The notes: generated from the letters alone by a model not told the origin. Shown: positions 16,895 through 25,638, counted from the first letter of the stretch. The stretch: 64,000 bases of DNA from Clostridium sp. (GCA_022010015.1 CP091735.1:372001-436000), one strand, 5' to 3'. Numbers and translations: made by a program.

Positions 16895-18977
16895 CTTCTG
16901 ATACTCTAGTTGCTATTAGCTGTTCTTTAGTTAAATTGAATAATCTTTCTTTATGATCTATTCCCTCTAGTTTGTCAGCAAGGATAGGCAATGTGTTATA
17001 TTCTACGTTAAAATCATTTGATGCGATTTCTTTTAATCGCTCAATGAATTTAATGCCCTCTACTATCTTTTGACTGGAATTAATGAAAGCAAATTCAATA
17101 CCATCGAAAGTTGCATAACAAGTCTCAGTAAGACCACTATTAGATAAGTTTTCCTCTAACATGACGAAATGTATACCAGTCTTTTCTAAAGCCTTTGTAT
17201 TAATGCATTCAATCATTTTATGAATGAAATCATTAACCTTAGCTATTAAGAAATCATTATCATTAATTTGCTCTACTACTCTTGCAAGCTTACCCTCTAA
17301 TTCAGTTTTTAGTAGCTAGTTTGGATTGAATAATATATTCACTCTTTAATTGCTCTTCAACCTCATTAATTTGAATATCTAATTTAGCAATTTCATCATT
17401 AATTACTTCTTTAGATTGCATTATTAAATTGCTTCTCTTGACTGATAAAGCTTCGATTTGACTATCAATTTCAGGAAATGATATAGAATAAATCGCTGTT
17501 TTTAATTTGCTCCGCCTCAGTCATTAATTCAGGTGTTTTATCCTCAAATTTAAAGTTATTGGTTGTATATTCAATTTGCATTTGCTTTTTCAGTTTCCAG
17601 GTTAATTAATTCATTTAACCTAGCGCTTAATTTACTAACTTCTAAAGAAGCCGCTGCCTTAAGCTTATTTTTCATTTTCACAAGTCTCTTTAAGCTTTGC
17701 TTCAGCTTCCTTACAATCACATATCTTCTTTTTCAAGTTCAGTAATTCTATGAAGCTTGCAATCATTAAATTTAACTTCAGCATCAGGAATTAAGGAGAA
17801 CACTCCGCCACAATGAGGACAAGTAATATAGTCATTGAACTTTTTATTCTTTTCCATTTCAAAATCAATAGCAGCGCTTGTCTTATCCTCAACTAATCTT
17901 CTAGCTTTATCAATCGCATATTTGATATTAGAGGTATGACCATTAACCTCGGCTTCATAAGTAGCCTTACTAGATTGGACTTCAGCTTTCTTTGTTTGAA
18001 TATCTAATAATTCAATTTTTTTAAATTCTTTAAGACTTCATCTAAAGCAGTAGCTTTCTTTGTTTTAATGCTTTCAATTTCATTTAAAATTTTGTTAAGT
18101 TCAGATTGAAATTTAGTCTTTGTTTCAGCAATCTTATTTTTGTTTATCAAGACTTAATTCTTTAATCTTAAGCTCTAGTTCTTTTTATTTCACTAGTCAT
18201 ATTTCCAACCTGTAATTTTGATTTTTGCTAGTAATAATTCAGACTTTTTATCATTTAGAGTCTTAATTTTAGATGGATCATTTTCTTCAACGTTTGCATA
18301 ATCTTCTAGCTTTGCTTCTAGGATTGTTTGCTCTTTAGCAAGCTCTCTATTAGCTTTCATTAAATCAAAACGCATAGTCTCGAATTTACCATCATACTTG
18401 CTTTCATATGCTCTTAATTCTTCAAAGCCCTGAGCGTATAATTCTTCATTAGAAACACCGCAACCAATATGTATTAATAAGTCTCTTAAGACTCTTTTAT
18501 CAAGCTTTAATAATGCATATAAGGGATCAGTAAATAAATTAACTTCATTTACATATGGTGCCTTAAAAGCTTCTTTAAAAACTAAAAATCAGCATATAGC
18601 TTTTTCATAGAATTCATTCTTTGTTTTAACGACTACATCATTTAACATAAATTCATTATGATGACCTTTAACTCTATCAGAATTCTTTTCAAAATCAGTC
18701 TTATAAATTTTGGTATACTTCTTACCATTATCAAGAGTTATTGAAACTGAAGTATGCTTACCTTTTTTTTAAAATCAAATGGAATAATTGAATCAATTTG
18801 ATTCTCACCACTTCCAAACTTATCAGTTAACAAAGTATCAGTTAATAACCACATTAACGCATTAAGTGTATTTGATTTACCAAGACCATTTTCACCGCTA
18901 ATGATTGTTGTTTGACCTAAATCATACTCAGCAGCTTCAATATTTCTAAAGTTATTAATACTTAACTTCTTAATCAT
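16866..18977 (-). CDS. Rad50/SbcC-like ATPase with zinc hook, frames broken
   Basis: ATG 18977 gives MIKKLSINNFRNIEAAEYDL and the P-loop SGENGLGKSN (residues about 27-36). The middle third is coiled coil and contains CPHCGG (17804-17821), the zinc-hook type motif. The C-terminal frame ends with a D-loop-like LPILADKLEGID segment. At least six indels split it; joined length is about 700 residues. Such ATPases partner with nucleases in DNA end processing and are common next to RecT and MBL-fold genes in phages. Confidence 0.75.
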
Positions 18978-19215
18978 TTTTGTTCTCCTTTAATAATCCT
19001 GTGTAATAAAGCTCCTGTTGTGTACTTATTCCAAGAACCTTTAATACTGCATCACGCTTAACTAAACGCCCATTATATGGAACTGCTCCACCATATTTTT
19101 GAATAGCTTCACGTCTAATTTTAGAAGCTGTTGTTTTTCCACAGCCAGCATATTCTTGAATTATGCTATTGTTCCAAAACGGATTAGCAAGCAATGCACT
19201 TTTATTTACTTCCAT
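18970..19215 (-). CDS. Small DNA-binding (excisionase/HTH-like) protein
   Basis: An 81-residue protein with FWNNSIIQEYAGCGKTTASK, which resembles a helix-turn-helix, and GRLVKRDAVLKVLGI, a typical end of phage adaptor HTH proteins. The frame is intact and overlaps the ATPase start by 8 bases. Exact role unknown. Confidence 0.5.
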   Translation of the reverse strand: MEVNKSALLANPFWNNSIIQEYAGCGKTTASKIRREAIQKYGGAVPYNGRLVKRDAVLKVLGISTQQELYYTGLLKENKND

Positions 19216-19278
19216 TATTTTTCACCTCTACCGTTATTTTTAATGTTGAATTTTAGATGCTTTTTATTCAGCAATTTG

Positions 19279-19477
19279 CTAACATTCATCTAAAAAAATA
19301 TTAACATCAGTATTTAACGCATTCGAAATTTTCTTAATTTCTTCAGCAGTAATTTTAGTCTTTTTACCAAGCATTTTTGCTTAACTTAACTCTGCTAATG
19401 CCTACTTTATTAGCTAGCCAAGCCTGACTAATTCCGTGGTCCTTTAAGTAGTTCTTGACTCTTTCATTTACGTCCAT
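19279..19477 (-). CDS. Cro/XRE-type regulator, frame broken
   Basis: ATG 19477 opens MDVNERVKNYLKDHGISQAW; reading five A near 19376 as four continues KMLGKKTKITAEEIKKIS to about 66 residues. The pattern (SQAWLANKVGISRVKLSKML) is a standard XRE helix-turn-helix. It is the second gene of the leftward early transcript. Confidence 0.65.
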
Positions 19478-19512
19478 CTTCTTCACCTCCTTTGTTTGCA
19501 AAAAAATACAAA

Positions 19513-19686
19513 CTAAATTTTTTTAATTGATACATTAAGTATCTTAGATAATTCTAATAATTGACTACAGCTAGGCTCATTTTTACCATTAGCCCAGCGA
19601 CTAATAGTAGCATATGAATTATTCATTTTCTTAGCTAGCGAATAATTACTAAAGCCCTTGTTTTTCATTAGTTCCTTAAATGTCAT
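19513..19686 (-). CDS. XRE-family regulator (Cro-like)
   Basis: About 57 residues from ATG 19686 (preceded by GAGGG): SNYSLAKKMNNSYATISRWA is the helix-turn-helix. An upstream ATG at 19707 is possible but has no ribosome site. It is the first gene leftwards of the untranslated region, facing away from the 19.7-20.2 kb RNA candidate. Confidence 0.75.
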   Translation of the reverse strand: MTFKELMKNKGFSNYSLAKKMNNSYATISRWANGKNEPSCSQLLELSKILNVSIKKI

Positions 19687-19701
19687 ATAAATCCCTCTTT
19701 C

Positions 19702-19730
19702 TTGCATTTTGTGTAATACTAAAGTATAAT
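19702..19730 (+). promoter_or_regulatory. Plus-strand promoter for the 19.7-20.2 kb RNA candidate
   Basis: TTGCAT and TATAAT are separated by 17 bases. Transcription would begin near 19737, at the first hairpin of the untranslated region. The same stretch also lies upstream of the leftward regulator. Confidence 0.6.
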
Positions 19731-19736
19731 AATATT

Positions 19737-20175
19737 GCTAATACTAATTAGCGAGAAAGGATGATGCGTCGTGTCTTTTATTAAAGCACTTATGATGCAA
19801 AGTACGTTCCTATTTAATATAAATGTGCTACCCTTTCATTCTTTTTTATCCTGAATGCGACAGGAAAAGTATTTATTCTCCTAAGAAGAACAGTTCATAG
19901 GGGCTGTTCATTATTGTAAATCAGGGAAGCTAGATATATCGTTAATAAATATTGTGTTGACTTGTAATACCGGTTATCAATTAAATACTATATTTAGATA
20001 TAACTGAAGCTTGTAGCGAACACGTATAAGTGCCTAGAGTGGACTAGTAAAAAACACATTGCCGTGGATGGTGTCATATTCCACAAAAGCTGATTTGCAA
20101 TAATTGCAGGAGTTTTAGGTAAACAAATTGCAGCAATCGAAGATGTGCCTATGTGCATCTTCTTTTTGCTTTTAA
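19737..20175 (+). ncRNA. Candidate structured non-coding RNA, ~440 nt
   Basis: No supported open frame lies here, yet signals for an independent RNA are present: the promoter above, a terminator below, and nested pairings. GCTAAT/ATTAGC forms a 6-bp hairpin at the start. GAAAGG (about 19754) pairs with CCTTTC (about 19832) and encloses AGCAC/GTGCT. Further stems are TCCTG/CAGGA, GAACAG/CTGTTC and GTGGA/TCCAC. Large RNAs of unknown function (for example GOLLD and ROOL) occur in phages, but I cannot match this one to a family. Confidence 0.5.
20139..20173 (+). terminator. Terminator of the structured RNA candidate
   Basis: GAAGATG and CATCTTC form a 7-bp stem around a 10-nt loop and are followed by TTTTTGCTTTT. 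Confidence 0.6.
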
Positions 20176-20182
20176 GAAGAAA

Positions 20183-20320
20183 TTATCTACTATATTTAAC
20201 TATATGAAAACTATCATAAGAAGCAACTAATGCTTTAAAATCATTAATGCTTGTCTTATTCAAGTCAATCATCATTGCAGTTGAATAACTGCCTTTTTTT
20301 ACTTCAATCATCATTGCCAT
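20183..20320 (-). CDS. Small phage protein, 45 aa
   Basis: Intact frame from ATG 20320, which follows GGAG: MAMMIEVKKGSYSTAMMIDL and onward. No domain known. It converges on the terminator of the structured RNA candidate. Confidence 0.5.
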   Translation of the reverse strand: MAMMIEVKKGSYSTAMMIDLNKTSINDFKALVASYDSFHIVKYSR

Positions 20321-20340
20321 ATTATTTACTCCTTCTCAAT

Positions 20341-20711
20341 TTATATAACAATTTCAGCAGTTTCTGTTTCAATTATCGCGGAAATATTTGTATAAATTGT
20401 ATATATCAAATTATGATCAGCTAAATTAAAAAAATTCTAAATCTAACGACAACTTTTTAATTCATTTTTTTGCATTATCATATTTAACTTCTGTGTTTGG
20501 TTCAATAAAAATAAATAATGTTGTTATTACAAATTTCATAATATGCAATGAAATTTAATGAGTGGTTAATAAATTCAAAATTAGCTTTTTTTCAATAATT
20601 CTACAATAATCATCAAATCCATCAATATATAAATCATTTTTCTGTACGATTGAAATATTTCTTTTTGAACGCTTCCAAAATATTTTCTTTAGTAAATATT
20701 AACTTAGTCAT
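20341..20711 (-). CDS. Phage protein, unknown, frames broken
   Basis: ATG 20711 overlaps the stop of the gene upstream. Joined fragments give about 120 residues (MTKLIFTKENILEAFKKKYF; NFEFINHSLNFIAYYEIC; AIIETETAEIVI). No family recognised. Confidence 0.4.
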
Positions 20712-21046
20712 AGATTTAAATCCTCCAGCATATCTTCATATTCTCCATATTCATATAAAAGGAAACTTATACAACAGCTACCATTAAAAAAGAAATAAGG
20801 CTTTCTATCATAGTCTGTTTCAATATAATAATATCCTTTGAACCTATTATAGAGTGCTCCCTCTAATGCTTCCTTATCGTGCTTTTGGAAATCAATAAGG
20901 AATTGCTTATAAACTTCATTACATTCATTTTCTGAATCACAGCTAATTCCAATGTAGACTTTTGAATGATCCATATCGATAATATAATGACCACACCAGC
21001 CATCAGCAGTTAGCTTATTCATTTGAATGCCTTCAATTTTAAGCAT
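20708..21046 (-). CDS. Phage protein, unknown, 112 aa
   Basis: Intact frame. Begins MLKIEGIQMNKLTADGWCGH; rich in aromatic residues (KGYYYIETDYDRKPYFFF). No family recognised. It overlaps the upstream gene by 8 bases, consistent with one early operon read leftwards from the switch region. Confidence 0.55.
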   Translation of the reverse strand: MLKIEGIQMNKLTADGWCGHYIIDMDHSKVYIGISCDSENECNEVYKQFLIDFQKHDKEALEGALYNRFKGYYYIETDYDRKPYFFFNGSCCISFLLYEYGEYEDMLEDLNL

Positions 21047-21632
21047 CTAAGTCTACCTCATCAAACTCAAATACTTTGACTTCCTCAAATTCTTTGTAAA
21101 ATGATAGTGAAGCAAATGTACCCTTATTTGAATAGCAAGTCTCTTCTAGATACTTGCTATAATCCGTATTTAGACAACAATCATCCTTATCCCATCTCTT
21201 ACCCACTTTAGCAAATGCTGCTAATAAGACCTCAGCCTCATCAGGTGATTTACAATGAATAGCTAACTTCTCCTCACTTTTGAAGAATTCAGTCAACGTA
21301 ATCTTCTTTTCTGGCTCTTCCTCTTCAATACCATCAGCCTGGAATAACTTCTTTGCTAATGCAACAAAAGCTAAAGTAATAACTAATCCCATTTCAGGAT
21401 TACCCATAGCTAAGTCAGTAGCAGTATCAATTGCTATTTTGTGATAATCCTTTTTCCTTTTAGAAACTATTTCTTTTGTTTCATCATAACCACCAAATAG
21501 CTTATCAGCCAACGCTGCAAAAAAACTAAAGGAAATAGTGTTCTTAAAGCTGACCTTTTTCTCACTAAACTTTGTTGTGATTTCAGCTGATAAATCACAA
21601 TACTTATCCGCTGTTAGTTTAATTTTTTTCAT
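21039..21632 (-). CDS. Phage early protein, unknown, 197 aa
   Basis: First gene of the leftward early operon. MKKIKLTADKYCDLSAEITT, a hydrophobic middle (MGLVITLAFVALAKKLF, about 100-116), an acidic segment (EEEEPEK), then a globular C-terminus. The middle could be a membrane segment or a buried helix. No family recognised. Confidence 0.6.
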   Translation of the reverse strand: MKKIKLTADKYCDLSAEITTKFSEKKVSFKNTISFSFFAALADKLFGGYDETKEIVSKRKKDYHKIAIDTATDLAMGNPEMGLVITLAFVALAKKLFQADGIEEEEPEKKITLTEFFKSEEKLAIHCKSPDEAEVLLAAFAKVGKRWDKDDCCLNTDYSKYLEETCYSNKGTFASLSFYKEFEEVKVFEFDEVDLDA

Positions 21633-21813
21633 TTTTTTCTTCCTCCTAAATTTTATAAATAATTAACACAACTAACGATAATATTGCTAAGCTAACAATT
21701 GTTAGCAATATAAACAACACGATATTCTTACATATTCTCACCTCAATCAGCTCCTTGTTATTTAATAGTTAACATTTTAAATATTCAATCATCATTTTGA
21801 TAACTTCAATAGA

Positions 21814-21899
21814 ATATTACCACGATTTGATAACAATGTCAACACTTTTAGCAACATTTTGACAACATTTATTAACATTTTGTCAATTTGTGTTAAAAT
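21814..21899. promoter_or_regulatory. Divergent lysogeny switch: two promoters and repeated operator half-sites
   Basis: Leftward promoter: TTGACA (21842-21837), 17 bases, TAATAT (21819-21814). Rightward promoter: TTAACA (21872-21877), 16 bases, TAAAAT (21894-21899). Between them AACATTTTGACAACATT and AACATTTTGTCAATTT repeat the half-site TTGACA/TTGTCA several times. This is where one or both repressors encoded to the right would act. Confidence 0.7.
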
Positions 21900-21923
21900 A
21901 TAAGCAACGAAAGGATGATTAGA

Positions 21924-22246
21924 ATGAATAGATTAAGAGAATTAAGGAAAGAAAAAAAGACTAACAACTAGAGAACTTGGAGAACTAACTAATATTTCAT
22001 ATTCCTCAATTTCTTATATGGAGAATGAGACACGTCCATTTACTCAAGCTAACTTGGAAATATTATGCAATTTCTTTAATGTTTCAGCCGATTATATGCT
22101 TGGTAAATCAGATGAGAGAAATGTAGCTAAAGCAAACACTCCAAAGTTTGCTATGTACGGATTAGAAAATGACTTAACTGATGAGGAGAAAAAAAGTTCT
22201 TCTTGATATGGCCAAGATAATGGTCAATAACAAAAAGAACAAATAA
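21924..22246 (+). CDS. XRE-family repressor (single HTH), frames broken
   Basis: ATG 21924 follows AAAGGATG. After corrections in two A runs it is about 107 residues. The N-terminal helix-turn-helix (TTRELGELTNISYSSISYME) is followed by a tail TPKFAMYGLENDLTDEEKK...MAKIMVNNKK. The tail is repeated in the next gene, so the two are paralogs. It lacks a LexA-type peptidase domain; with the ImmA-like protease downstream it resembles ImmR/ImmA control. Confidence 0.75.
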
Positions 22247-22253
22247 CGAGAAT

Positions 22254-22787
22254 ATGACATTTAAAGAAAAAGTTAATTTATTAATGCAAGAACATAACAC
22301 AACTCAACAAGAATTAGCTGACTATGTAGGAACTACTCAAGCAACTTTATCTAGAAATATTAACGGATTACATTCTCCAAAGGCTGAAATCGTCGAAAAA
22401 ATAGCCAAATTCTTTGATGTATCGGTTGACTATTTGTTAACTAACAAGCAACCAAAAGCAACTAATAGAATTAGAAAACTACGCCTTGAAAAAGGACTAA
22501 CACTTAGAGAATTATCAGAGGAATTAAACATTTCATACTCAAATATAGCAATGCTAGAGCGTGGAGAAAGAAATTTAACATCTGACACACTAGCTATTTT
22601 CTCTAAATACTTCAACGTGTCAACCGATTATTTACTAGGTTTATCAGATGATAGACAACCAATAGAGGTTGTTCCTTCTACTCCTAAATTTGCATTATAT
22701 GGCCTTGAAAAAGACTTAACAGATGAACAAAAGGAAGCAATTATTAATTTAGCTAAAACAATGATAAATAAAAAAATAAATAATTGA
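22254..22787 (+). CDS. Double-HTH repressor, paralog of the preceding gene
   Basis: An intact 177-residue protein with two XRE domains: residues 1-65 (TTQQELADYVGTTQATLSRN) and 69-130 (LTLRELSEELNISYSNIAML). The C-terminal tail TPKFALYGLEKDLTDEQKEA parallels that of the upstream single-domain protein. It begins eight bases after the preceding stop. Two DNA-binding heads in one chain could bridge adjacent half-sites. Confidence 0.8.
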   Translation: MTFKEKVNLLMQEHNTTQQELADYVGTTQATLSRNINGLHSPKAEIVEKIAKFFDVSVDYLLTNKQPKATNRIRKLRLEKGLTLRELSEELNISYSNIAMLERGERNLTSDTLAIFSKYFNVSTDYLLGLSDDRQPIEVVPSTPKFALYGLEKDLTDEQKEAIINLAKTMINKKINN

Positions 22788-22802
22788 CATAAATAATGTC
22801 AA
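22784..22802. promoter_or_regulatory. Perfect inverted repeat TTGACAT-N5-ATGTCAA (candidate operator)
   Basis: The palindrome overlaps the stop codon of the double-HTH gene and precedes the protease gene. Its TTGACA half-sites match those in the switch region. A second inverted pair, GTCAAAG/CTTTGAC, follows at about 22821-22847 around the protease start. Confidence 0.6.
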
Positions 22803-22841
22803 TATAATGATTATAATATAGTCAAAGGGAGATTGATAACT

Positions 22842-23251
22842 TTGACAAAATTAGAATTATTAGAACAGCAAGCCTATGATCAAGGCATTTGCATTTACTA
22901 CTATAATATAAGTTGCTTTTAAGGCGTGTATTATTAAATTAAATAATGAAGTAGGTATTTTTTTATTGATGATGCTACTACTTCTCTTGAAAGGCCTTTT
23001 TTTACTCGGCCATGAACTATCTCATTTTTACACCTCCAGTTACAATGAGCTTGGTAAAAAAACTATAATAAAAGAATAGAAACTAAAGCTCACAATTATT
23101 ACTGTACGCATTTTTATCAGCCTAGAAAAATATTATAGATTTAATTAAATTAGAGCTTGAGCCCTGGCAAATTGCTGAAGCAATGGATCTATGTGAAGAT
23201 GAATTAAATACTATATTTGATTATATAAAAAGAAAGAATCTATTAAAATAA
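22842..23251 (+). CDS. ImmA/IrrE-type metallopeptidase, frames broken
   Basis: Likely TTG start at 22842 after GGGAG, giving LTKLELLEQQAYDQGICIYY. Joined frames reach HELSHFYTSSYNE, the HExxH zinc site, then IETKAHNYY and a C-terminal helix-turn-helix-like end (LEPWQIAEAMDLCEDELNTI). About 135 residues. In ImmR/ImmA systems such a protease cleaves the repressor to induce the element; here the two HTH proteins just upstream are the probable targets. Confidence 0.7.
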
Positions 23252-23290
23252 AAAATCTCCACTAAGGGAGATAGAAAGGAAATATTAAAA

Positions 23291-23489
23291 ATGAAAAAAA
23301 TAGAGCTTTATTATTATGTTTAAAAAAACAATATCGAATTTATCGAAGAGTATGCTTTTTAGAATAGGCGTATCTATGGATACAGCAAGAGGCATCCTAA
23401 ACGAGTCAATTATTATTCCTGATGATATTGTTAAAAGAAATTGTGAACTATTTGGAGTATCAAAAGAATACTTCTTATGCTTAATTTAA
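23291..23489 (+). CDS. Small HTH-like phage protein, frames broken
   Basis: ATG 23291 after GAAAGGAAA. Joined reading has MDTARGILNESIIIPDDIVK and ends CELFGVSKEYFLCLI, like the last helices of XRE domains. About 65 residues. The reconstruction is uncertain in the first third. Confidence 0.4.
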
Positions 23490-23521
23490 TAAAAAATATT
23501 TATCTTTTTTGCATATATCTA

Positions 23522-23550
23522 TTGACATACTAACGTTAGTATGATATAAT
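23522..23550 (+). promoter_or_regulatory. Consensus promoter with embedded 18-bp palindrome (right cassette)
   Basis: TTGACA, 17 bases, TATAAT. CATACTAACGTTAGTATG (23526-23543) is a perfect palindrome running from the end of the -35 box through the spacer. It shares CATACTA-N4-TAGTAT with the promoter at 6403-6431, so both are probably controlled by one repressor type. Confidence 0.88.
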
Positions 23551-23570
23551 ATATGTGTAAGGAGGTAAGA

Positions 23571-23676
23571 ATGATGGATAATAACAATAAAAAAAGAAGT
23601 CTTAAAACTTCAAATTATTCTTGAAATTGTTAAGTTAACCCGAGACTTAATCAAGAATACCAACAAGAGAAGCTAA
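23571..23676 (+). CDS. 34-aa peptide (right cassette), frame broken
   Basis: ATG 23571 follows AAGGAGGT. With seven A read as six at 23589 the peptide is MMDNNNKKEVLKLQIILEIV and then KLTRDLIKNTNKRS. It shares an I-L-x-I-x4-R-x-[LI]-[IL]-[KR] pattern with the left peptide (6266-6373). Uncorrected, translation would stop after 17 residues. Confidence 0.5.
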
Positions 23677-23682
23677 GACTTC

Positions 23683-23714
23683 AGGCCCTATTTGGGAGAG
23701 GGGGCCTCTTCTTT
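23683..23714 (+). terminator. Terminator after the right peptide gene
   Basis: AGGCCC and GGGCCT pair around a 13-nt loop and are followed by CTTCTTTATT. It lies between the peptide gene and the ribbon-helix-helix gene, so the second gene depends on read-through or a separate start. Confidence 0.55.
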
Positions 23715-23762
23715 ATTATATCATCATTAAAAATAAAATTCAAGTTGAAAGGAGTGAACAAA

Positions 23763-23942
23763 ATGGCACGTAATTATGATAATGAAATGAAGTGGGCTAA
23801 AGAAAAGCTTATAAGATTTGATGCTAAAATCAATAAAGATGAGTTTGGTGAGGTAGCCGAGCAAGTAAAGCAAGAAATAGGAACAGCTGCATTTATAAAA
23901 AAAGCCCTCCTATTATTCAAGGAACATCCTGAATATTTTTAA
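23763..23942 (+). CDS. Small ribbon-helix-helix-like protein (right copy)
   Basis: Intact frame; ATG 23763 follows AAAGGAGTG. About 59 residues: MARNYDNEMKWAKEKLIRF, DAKINKDEFGEVAEQVKQ, FIKKALLLFKEHPEYF. Homologous to the left copy at 5795-5987. A predicted beta strand before two helices suggests an Arc/CopG-like dimeric DNA-binding protein. It is directly upstream of the integrase gene. Confidence 0.65.
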   Translation: MARNYDNEMKWAKEKLIRFDAKINKDEFGEVAEQVKQEIGTAAFIKKALLLFKEHPEYF

Positions 23943-23953
23943 GGAGGATTAAT

Positions 23954-25037
23954 ATGCCAGTACATAAGGATAAAGAACGTAATACCTGGTATTATGAATT
24001 TAAAAAGGTTATTAATGGTAATCAAGTCAGAAAGAAAAGGTCGAGGCTTTAGAACAAAGAACGAAGCTATAGCCGCTGAATATGAATGTCTTAAATCATT
24101 AGATGTTAATATTTTTATGCAATGATATGACACTTGATCAGTTGTTTGAAACCTATATTAATTATTTAACTACAAAGAATAAAATAACAACTATCAAATA
24201 TAAGTCATTCAATTATAAAAAAATCATATTAGTCCTTGCTTTGGTAATACTATGCTAATTAAGCTTACACCATCTTCTATTGATGAATGGCGCCTTAATT
24301 TAGCTAGCAAGAATATGTCTGAAAAAAATTCACTAATGGTATCATTAAATTATTCAAAGTACTTATCGAATATGGAATAAAGAAAAAAATTATATTGTTG
24401 ATGCAAGTCTTTTTAGACTCATTCGATAAAAATAAAAAAATTCAGAAAGTAGCAAATGAAAGAGCCGTATGGAACATAGACCAGGTTAAAAGATTTTTAG
24501 ATAGCTTTGATTTAAGCGCACAAATTGAAAAGGACTATCACGATTATTTTATGGCACTCTTCTATTCAGGAATGCGACCAAATGAATTTAGATGCTTACA
24601 GAAGAAAGATATCATAGGTAATTATCTAAATGTTTGTAAAACTATAGATTCAAAGGTTGTATCTTGTGTTGATACTATTTTTGCCACCAAAGAACAAGGG
24701 ATCAATTAGAAAAGTTTTAATGCCTGACTTTGTTATTGAAATGCTTAATGAAAGAACTAAGGACTTAAAAGCAGATGATTTTATCTTTGGTGTTGATAAG
24801 CCTTACCGAGAAACTAACTTAAGAAGAATGCTTAATAAACATATAGAAGCTTCCAAGCTTCCTCATATTGTTATTTACGCATTTAGACATAGTCATGCAA
24901 CTCATTTAATTAGGTCAGGAGTACCTATAAAAGTAGTTTCAAAGCGTTTAGGACATAAAGACTCATCTACTACTATGAACGTCTACTGGCATCTATTTCA
25001 GGACGATGAAAACCTAGCTTTAGAAGCCTTAAAATAG
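23954..25037 (+). CDS. int: Tyrosine recombinase (integrase), frames broken
   Basis: ATG 23954 after AAGGAGG. N-terminus MPVHKDKERNTWYYEFKK is an AP2-like arm-binding domain. The catalytic domain has R in SGMRPNEFR, HIVIYAFRHSHATHL, and the nucleophile Tyr in STTMNVYWHL. About 360 residues when the frames are joined (breaks near 24030, 24120, 24220, 24330, 24390 and 24690). Its orientation toward the tRNA-Thr 3' end fits integration there. Confidence 0.88.
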
Positions 25038-25079
25038 CACTTTTTAGATAAAAAGACGCCAAAAAGACACCACAAAAAT

Positions 25080-25108
25080 AAAAAACGGCTTAACAGCCGT
25101 GTTTTTTT
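25080..25108 (+). terminator. Integrase terminator (bidirectional)
   Basis: ACGGCT-TAAC-AGCCGT stem, G, then TTTTTTT; an A run precedes the stem, so it can also act on the minus strand after the tRNA. Confidence 0.75.
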
Positions 25109-25113
25109 ATCTA

Positions 25114-25189
25114 TGGTGCCGAGAACAGGGTTCGAACCTGCGACCTACGCGTTACGAGGGCGTTGCACTACCAGCTGTGCTATCTCGGC
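25114..25189 (-). tRNA. tRNA-Thr(CGU), prophage attachment site candidate
   Basis: Cloverleaf with acceptor GCCGAGA/TCTCGGC, anticodon loop CTCGTAA, T loop TTCGAAC and encoded CCA. The anticodon stem has a C-C mismatch at its last pair (ACGCC/CGCGT). The 3' end faces the prophage, so the phage att core probably lies in the T arm/acceptor end. Confidence 0.88.
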
Positions 25190-25199
25190 AATTAATGCT

Positions 25200-25638
25200 T
25201 TAAAGCATCATTTTTTTATGAGGTATTCCTTCATCTAAAAACTCATTAGAAATTATCTTAAAACCAAATTTTTTTGATAAAAAGCCAATTGCTTGAACCT
25301 GTGCATCAACATATATATTATTAATTTTATTAAAAATGTTTTTTTATGTAATTAAGGCTAGTCTCCATTAAAATCCTACCAAGACCTTCATTATGTCTAA
25401 TAGATAATACTCTACCTATTTTTAAATTATTACCATCAATTTTAAATACTCTTAAATAAGCGACTACTTTATTATCTTCCCATAAAAAAACATATGTGTA
25501 GCATTATAATCAATATTATCCATATCCTGACAAACAATATGCTGTTCAAGTAAAAAAACACTTCTGATCTAGCCTTTAAAATTTCATATAATTCATTTGG
25601 CTTTAGCATAGAAAAATTTTTTTAACAACAAACTCCAA
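25200..25638 (-). CDS. ElaA-family GNAT acetyltransferase, frames broken
   Basis: Joined frames give LEFVVKKFSMLKPNELYEIL, then RSEVFLLEQHIVCQDMDN, IGRVLSIRHNEGLGRILMET (acetyl-CoA loop) and DEGIPHKKMML, the characteristic ElaA ending. Length about 145 residues. The start is likely TTG at 25638; the first ATG (25619) is inside the conserved N-terminus. Substrate unknown. Breaks occur at seven-T/A runs. Confidence 0.78.

Larger units (their letters stand above)
1..25113. mobile_element. Prophage (A118-like siphovirus type), right part; left end outside window
   Basis: A continuous phage gene set runs from capsid/portal/terminase genes at the left to a tyrosine recombinase at the right. The integrase ends 76 bases before the 3' end of an intact tRNA-Thr gene, which is the usual arrangement when the attachment site is a tRNA 3' end. 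Structural and replication genes are all on the minus strand; repressors, protease and integrase are on the plus strand with a divergent control region near 21.8 kb. Tail and lysis genes and the other attachment site must lie left of position 1. Whether it is inducible cannot be judged. Confidence 0.93.
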
